Shown one piece after another: positions 5,013 through 8,224 of a stretch of DNA of 8,224 nt; within the stretch, counting starts at the first letter, position 1; each line of letters begins with the position of its first letter. Both the position numbers and the translations under genes were made by a program. Source of the stretch: Acidobacteriota bacterium. GTDB lineage: Bacteria; Acidobacteriota; Polarisedimenticolia; J045. A model generated the notes under the pieces. It saw only the letters and a program-made list of their open reading frames with translations. It searched no databases and had not been told where the DNA came from. The stretch covers positions 1 through 8,224 of the forward strand of contig JAMOQA010000478.1 in NCBI GenBank assembly GCA_027064265.1, read 5' to 3'.

Positions 5013-7506
5013 ACTCGACGACCTCGGTCTTCCAGACCCGGACCGGTTCGCCGTCCCGCCGGGGGAGGGAGTACCGCCACGTGCGGACGGCCCGGGCCGC
5101 CGCCTCGCCCAGCCCGTAGCCCGGCTCGATCATGACCCGGGCCTCCCGCACGGTCCCGTCCGGGCCGATCAGCAGGTTGAGGAAGACCCGCCCATGGATC
5201 CCGGCTTCGCGGGCCTCCGGCGTCACGGCGGGCAGCTCGCCGGCGAGGCGCCGGAGCGGGTGGTCCAGCTCGGAGAGGCGGACGACCGGGGCGGGCTTCG
5301 CCAGGGCGCTGGGAGCGGGCGGCGGTTCGGGGGGCGGTGGCAGGTGGACCCGGGGGCGTGCGGGCGGCCGGGCCTCGATGGGACCTCTCGGCGGAGGCGT
5401 GCGGGTGGCCCCGGGGGCGCGCCGCGATGCCTCGTCCGGCATGGGGCGGCTCTCCGGCGAAGCGGCCACCGCCGCCGGGGCCGGGGCCCGGGGGCGGACC
5501 GTCCCGGCCGCCGCCGGCACGTCCTGCCGCGCGACGGGCGGTTCGGTGGAGGGCGCCGGCGCCTTCTCGGCGGGAGCCGGGGTGGCGGACGACGCCGCGC
5601 CGGCGGGCTTCTCGCCGGAAGGCGCCCCGCCGGCCGGAGAAGGCTGCGCCTGCCCGGCCGCGGGAGCCGGCGTCTCGTTCCTCGGCGCCCGGGTGTCCCG
5701 GGCCGTCGAGGCGCGTGGAGCGGCCGCCGCGCCCGGGGTGGCGGGTTCCTGCGGCGGCGCGACCGCCCGGGCAGCCGTCCCTGCGCCCGCCGCGGCGGGA
5801 GCCGCCTGCCGCGGGGCCGGCTTCGCCCGGGGAGCGGTCTTCCGGGCGGGAGCCGCGTTGCTCTTCCCGGCATCGGTCGCCTTGCGCGGGGCCGCTCCGC
5901 CGCTCTTGCGGCTGCCCGTCGGCTTCCGCGGCGCCGGAGCCCCGGGTTCCGCCGTCGGCAGGCGTCGGACCGCCTCGCCGGCGGCCGTCCCGGCGGCCGG
6001 GGTCGCGGGCTCCGCTGCCCCGGCCGCGGCCGGCGAGGAAGGTGCCGGTCGGGGGAACACCCTGGGTGCCGGGGCCGGCGGCTCGGGGCGGGTCCGGAGC
6101 CAGACGGCACCGGCGATTCCCGCGAGGATCACGCCGACGGCCAGGGCCCCGAGGAACCAGCCGACCCAGGACGACCGGCGCTCGTGGCGCGGGGGCAGGA
6201 ACCGGGGAGGAAGCGGCGGGAGCGGACGCGGCCCGTCCTCGGGTTCCCGTTGCCCGAGCGGGTCCGTGCCGACGACGGCGGGCCCGGACAGCTCCTCCGG
6301 CGAGGTCGCCTCGGCGAGGGGCACGACGCCCGAGGTCTCCTGGATCTTCGAGAGGACCTCCTCGAGGGTCTGTTCCTCCTCCGGGGGGGGCGGGGGCGGG
6401 AGGGGAACCGAGCTCTCCAGCTCGGCGGAGAGGCCCCCGGTCTCCGGCCAGGAACCCGTCCCCTGCTCTTCGACCGGGATCGAGTCCTCCAGCTCCTCCA
6501 GGCTGGAGAGCAGCTCGGCGGTCCCCCGGTCCATCCCGCGGAGCGCCTCCGGGATCTCGTGCTCGCCGGTCGGGGCGGGAGGCGGCCCGCCCGCCGGCTC
6601 GTCCTCCCCGGGTTCCGGCTCGATCGTCGGTTCCGGCGGGGCGGTGACGTCCGTCGCCGGGGGAGGGGTCGTAACGGAAGCGGGCTCCGGCTCCGGCGTG
6701 GCCAGGTCCAGCGCCCGGGAGAGAACGTCCTCCACCTCCTCGTCCAGCGGCGCGTCCGCGACCGCCACGGCGGCGGTCTCTTCCGCCTCAGCCACCTGCC
6801 CGGTCGCCTCGGCCACCGGCGCCCCGGTGGGAATCGGGCCGGACGCGGAGAGCTGCTCCCCGAGCTCGTCCGGCCAGAGGTTCGGCAGGGGATCCTCCTG
6901 GTGCCCGGGGGGGGCGGCTGCGGGCATCGCGGCGGGTTCGGCGGCGGGAGCCGCGCCCCCGCTGCTTCCGGCGGCCGGTTCCTCCTGCAGCAGGGACGAG
7001 AAGGCGTTCTCCAGCTCGTCGTCGTCGATCGCCAGGTCCGCGAGGGACGTGGCGGTCGGTTCCTCCTCCGGCGAGCCGACCGGCCCGGTGGTCGTGGCCA
7101 CCGGAGGGTCGGGGGCCGACGTGGCGCCGGGCAGCGGGACGAGCCGCGCGACCGCCTGGTACAGCAGCTCGTCGTGACGGGGACGCTCGAGCCAGGCATC
7201 CGCCCCCGCCTCGTGGGCGAGGGTCTTCAGGCGCGGCGTCCGGTAGATGCGGGAGGCCAGGATCACTCTCGGCGCCCGGCCCCCTTTTCCCTGCCTGATC
7301 TTCCGGCAGAGGGCGAAGCCGTCCTTGCCCGGGATCATCGGCTCGAGGATCACCAGGTCCGGCGAGGATCCGGAAAGGGCGAGGTTCACCTGGGACGCTT
7401 CCGCCACCGCCGTGACCTCGTAGCCCATCTCCTCGAGGCGCTGGCGGGTCGCGTCGAGGGACCTCCGGTCGAAGTCGATCAGGACGATACGCTTGGTCGC
7501 AGCCAT
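4954..7506 (-). CDS. Degenerate response-regulator receiver fused through a transmembrane helix to a TonB C-terminal domain
   Basis: This 850-residue protein spans the inner membrane. Residues 4-122 form a CheY-like receiver (KRIVLIDFD at the start, SPDLVILEPMIPGKDGF at 48-64, GADAWLERP at 101-109). The phospho-acceptor position is Glu (E55), the usual Thr/Ser position reads A84, and the usual Lys is R108, so it is probably a pseudo-receiver. Residues 130-440 are an acidic, proline-rich linker. HERRSS precedes a transmembrane helix at about 446-469, giving a cytoplasmic N-terminus. Residues 470-735 are an Ala/Pro/Arg/Lys-rich periplasmic spacer. Residues 745-833 are a TonB C-terminal domain (GIHGRVFLNLLIGPDGTV, AARAVRTWRY, VVEF), which in relatives contacts outer-membrane partners and transmits force or energy. 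The ATG at 7506 is chosen because the receiver starts there; the open frame extends further upstream but runs antisense to the next gene. Shine-Dalgarno is weak. Domain calls secure; function unknown. Confidence 0.92.
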   Translation of the reverse strand: MAATKRIVLIDFDRRSLDATRQRLEEMGYEVTAVAEASQVNLALSGSSPDLVILEPMIPGKDGFALCRKIRQGKGGRAPRVILASRIYRTPRLKTLAHEAGADAWLERPRHDELLYQAVARLVPLPGATSAPDPPVATTTGPVGSPEEEPTATSLADLAIDDDELENAFSSLLQEEPAAGSSGGAAPAAEPAAMPAAAPPGHQEDPLPNLWPDELGEQLSASGPIPTGAPVAEATGQVAEAEETAAVAVADAPLDEEVEDVLSRALDLATPEPEPASVTTPPPATDVTAPPEPTIEPEPGEDEPAGGPPPAPTGEHEIPEALRGMDRGTAELLSSLEELEDSIPVEEQGTGSWPETGGLSAELESSVPLPPPPPPEEEQTLEEVLSKIQETSGVVPLAEATSPEELSGPAVVGTDPLGQREPEDGPRPLPPLPPRFLPPRHERRSSWVGWFLGALAVGVILAGIAGAVWLRTRPEPPAPAPRVFPRPAPSSPAAAGAAEPATPAAGTAAGEAVRRLPTAEPGAPAPRKPTGSRKSGGAAPRKATDAGKSNAAPARKTAPRAKPAPRQAAPAAAGAGTAARAVAPPQEPATPGAAAAPRASTARDTRAPRNETPAPAAGQAQPSPAGGAPSGEKPAGAASSATPAPAEKAPAPSTEPPVARQDVPAAAGTVRPRAPAPAAVAASPESRPMPDEASRRAPGATRTPPPRGPIEARPPARPRVHLPPPPEPPPAPSALAKPAPVVRLSELDHPLRRLAGELPAVTPEAREAGIHGRVFLNLLIGPDGTVREARVMIEPGYGLGEAAARAVRTWRYSLPRRDGEPVRVWKTEVVEFMDEGNAAATPGETPAPAP
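6337..7017 (-). repeat. Recurrent short helical motif in the cytoplasmic linker of the receiver-TonB protein
   Basis: Within the disordered linker, short amphipathic segments recur with a common pattern of acidic residue, hydrophobic residue, Leu or Phe, then Ser: ELENAFSSLLQ (164-174), ELGEQLSASGP (214-224), EVEDVLSRALD (257-267), GTAELLSSLEE (328-338) and TLEEVLSKIQE (380-390). The aligned Ser is S170, S220, S263, S334 and S386. The segments are 40-70 residues apart and separated by Pro/Glu/Ala spacers. They look like repeated docking or modification motifs. The similarity is at protein level and was aligned by eye. Confidence 0.45.
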
Positions 7507-7601
7507 CGCTCGGGCCCCCGCGCGGACCGATCTTCCGCCGACGGGTGGACGAATCTCCACACGCCGCCGACGGACGGGCAATCCCGGTCCGGGCGCGGCA
7601 A

Positions 7602-7631
7602 AACATAGGTCCCCGCTCCGGGTCGGGACAA
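7602..7631 (-). promoter_or_regulatory. Sigma70-type promoter for the receiver-TonB gene
   Basis: On the minus strand TTGTCC (7626-7631) matches four of six -35 bases, and after 18 bp TATGTT (7602-7607) matches four of six -10 bases. Transcription would start near 7595, giving a leader of about 90 nt. This is the least GC-rich spot in the 195-bp divergent intergenic region. Inferred from sequence match and spacing only. Confidence 0.5.
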
Positions 7632-7636
7632 TGTCC
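7626..7636. promoter_or_regulatory. Small dyad overlapping the -35 box
   Basis: GGACA-A-TGTCC is a perfect 5-bp inverted repeat around a single central base. It covers the predicted -35 of the minus-strand promoter and lies 65 bp before the plus-strand gene, a position from which a bound regulator could affect both. It is short, and a repeat of this size can occur by chance. Confidence 0.25.
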
Positions 7637-7701
7637 AGGATGTGATCGGCCCGTTCCCCGGGGGCGTTTCTCCGTTCCGGTGGTGGTGAGAAGATGGGGC
7701 C

Positions 7702-8224
7702 ATGGAGCGGACCCTGAGCGACGCCGTGCTCGCCCTCGAGCACCTGCCCTCCCGGGCCGGGGGAAGTCCCCTCTACGCCACCTGGGAAATCCGGGGGGTC
7801 GCCCGGGGCCGGGGTCCCGTCCACGAGACCTCCGTCGTCGACGGCGGCGCCCGGGTCGAATGGCTCGATCCCCGGACCCTGGAGGTCGCCCGGGCCCGCT
7901 TCCTCGTCGGAGCGGCGCCGGGAGCCCTCGACCTGCTCGCCCGGGAAGAGGACTTCCGCTTTCCGCCGGGGGTGGCCTGGGAGCGGGCGGTGGCGGAGCT
8001 CTCGGGCCACCTGGCCCGGGAGGTCGACCGCTTTCGGCGCACGTTTCCCCTCCTCGAGGAAACCGTCCGGGCCGCGGGTCCGGGAACTCGCCACGTGCGC
8101 TGGGAGGTCACGGCCCGGGCGCGGGCGTGGCGCCGGCCGGGAGAGGAGCCCCGGCGCGAGCTCTCCACCGGGTTCCGGGTGACGGTGCGGCTGGCGGCGG
8201 GCGATGCCTTCGCCCGCGTCGCCT
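7702..8224 (+). CDS. Unrecognised protein, N-terminal 174 residues (truncated by window edge)
   Basis: From the ATG at 7702 the frame is open for 174 codons to the right edge, with nearly every codon ending in G or C, as in the confirmed genes here. The product begins MERTLSDAVLALEHLPSRAG and has no signal peptide or transmembrane segment in the visible part, so it is probably cytoplasmic. It is rich in Arg, Glu, Ala and Trp (WEIRGVARG, EWLDPRTLEVARARF, HVRWEVTARARAWRRP). Alternating stretches such as HVRWEVTARARAW and GFRVTVRLAAG suggest beta strands. No family is recognised. A weak GAGAAG (7688-7693) lies eight bases before the ATG; the ATG at 7694 is in another frame. It is transcribed divergently from the receiver-TonB gene. 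Real gene likely; function unknown. Confidence 0.75.
   Translation, partial: MERTLSDAVLALEHLPSRAGGSPLYATWEIRGVARGRGPVHETSVVDGGARVEWLDPRTLEVARARFLVGAAPGALDLLAREEDFRFPPGVAWERAVAELSGHLAREVDRFRRTFPLLEETVRAAGPGTRHVRWEVTARARAWRRPGEEPRRELSTGFRVTVRLAAGDAFARVA

Noticed and set aside
5315..6099. Possible tandem DNA repeat in the Ala/Pro-rich coding region
   Set aside because: The sequence is biased toward gcc, ccg and cgg triplets but has no constant repeat unit or period. It is compositional low complexity, not a tandem array.
4882..7608. A 908-codon plus-strand open frame, and a 681-codon one at 5132-7177, opposite the receiver-TonB gene
   Set aside because: Both give low-complexity Gly/Arg or Ser/Gly/Ala sequence without motifs, while the minus strand encodes clear receiver, transmembrane and TonB domains.
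7507..8094. N-terminal extension of the receiver-TonB protein by 196 residues to 8094
   Set aside because: The receiver fold begins naturally at the ATG at 7506. A promoter lies at 7602-7631 inside the extension, and the extension runs antisense to the plus-strand gene at 7702, which has better codon third-position composition.

Overview
The window is very GC-rich (clearly above 70% by eye, with codon third positions almost all G or C) and gene-dense. It appears to come from a Gram-negative bacterium. It encodes a TonB-type protein with a periplasmic C-terminal domain, and ribosomal protein bS21, which actinobacteria generally lack; together these argue against a high-GC actinobacterium. A long transmembrane Ser/Thr kinase next to a large multidomain TonB-family protein fits Acidobacteriota (Thermoanaerobaculia-like) or Myxococcota. 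That placement is inference from gene style, not from a marker comparison.

Layout, left to right. (1) Positions 1-1550, minus strand: a housekeeping operon accD (acetyl-CoA carboxylase beta subunit) followed 11 bp later by folC (folylpolyglutamate/dihydrofolate synthase), which runs off the left edge. (2) Positions 1551-1892: a 342-bp divergent intergenic region with a well-formed sigma70-type promoter in each direction, one for accD and one for rpsU, plus a roughly 140-nt structured leader ahead of rpsU. (3) Positions 1893-2147: rpsU (bS21) with its own intrinsic terminator. (4) Positions 2212-5012, plus strand: a 922-residue membrane-spanning Ser/Thr kinase with an intact catalytic domain, one transmembrane helix, an unrecognised periplasmic beta-rich region and a TPR-like helical C-terminus. 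(5) Positions 4954-7506, minus strand: an 850-residue protein joining a degenerate response-regulator receiver domain, an acidic disordered linker, one transmembrane helix, a basic Ala/Pro-rich periplasmic spacer and a TonB C-terminal domain. Its 3' end overlaps the kinase gene tail-to-tail by 59 bp. (6) Positions 7507-7701: a divergent intergenic region with a good promoter for the receiver-TonB gene. (7) Positions 7702-8224, plus strand: the start of an unrecognised gene cut by the right edge.

The left half is ordinary fatty-acid, folate and ribosome housekeeping. The right half is accessory signalling and envelope biology: a trans-envelope kinase and a trans-envelope pseudo-receiver/TonB protein lie convergently. 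The most unusual item is the receiver-TonB fusion. Its phospho-acceptor Asp is replaced by Glu (E55), and a short Ser-containing helical motif recurs about five times in its cytoplasmic linker. A functional link between kinase and fusion is only a hypothesis from adjacency. No tRNA, rRNA, CRISPR array, insertion sequence or phage feature was seen.
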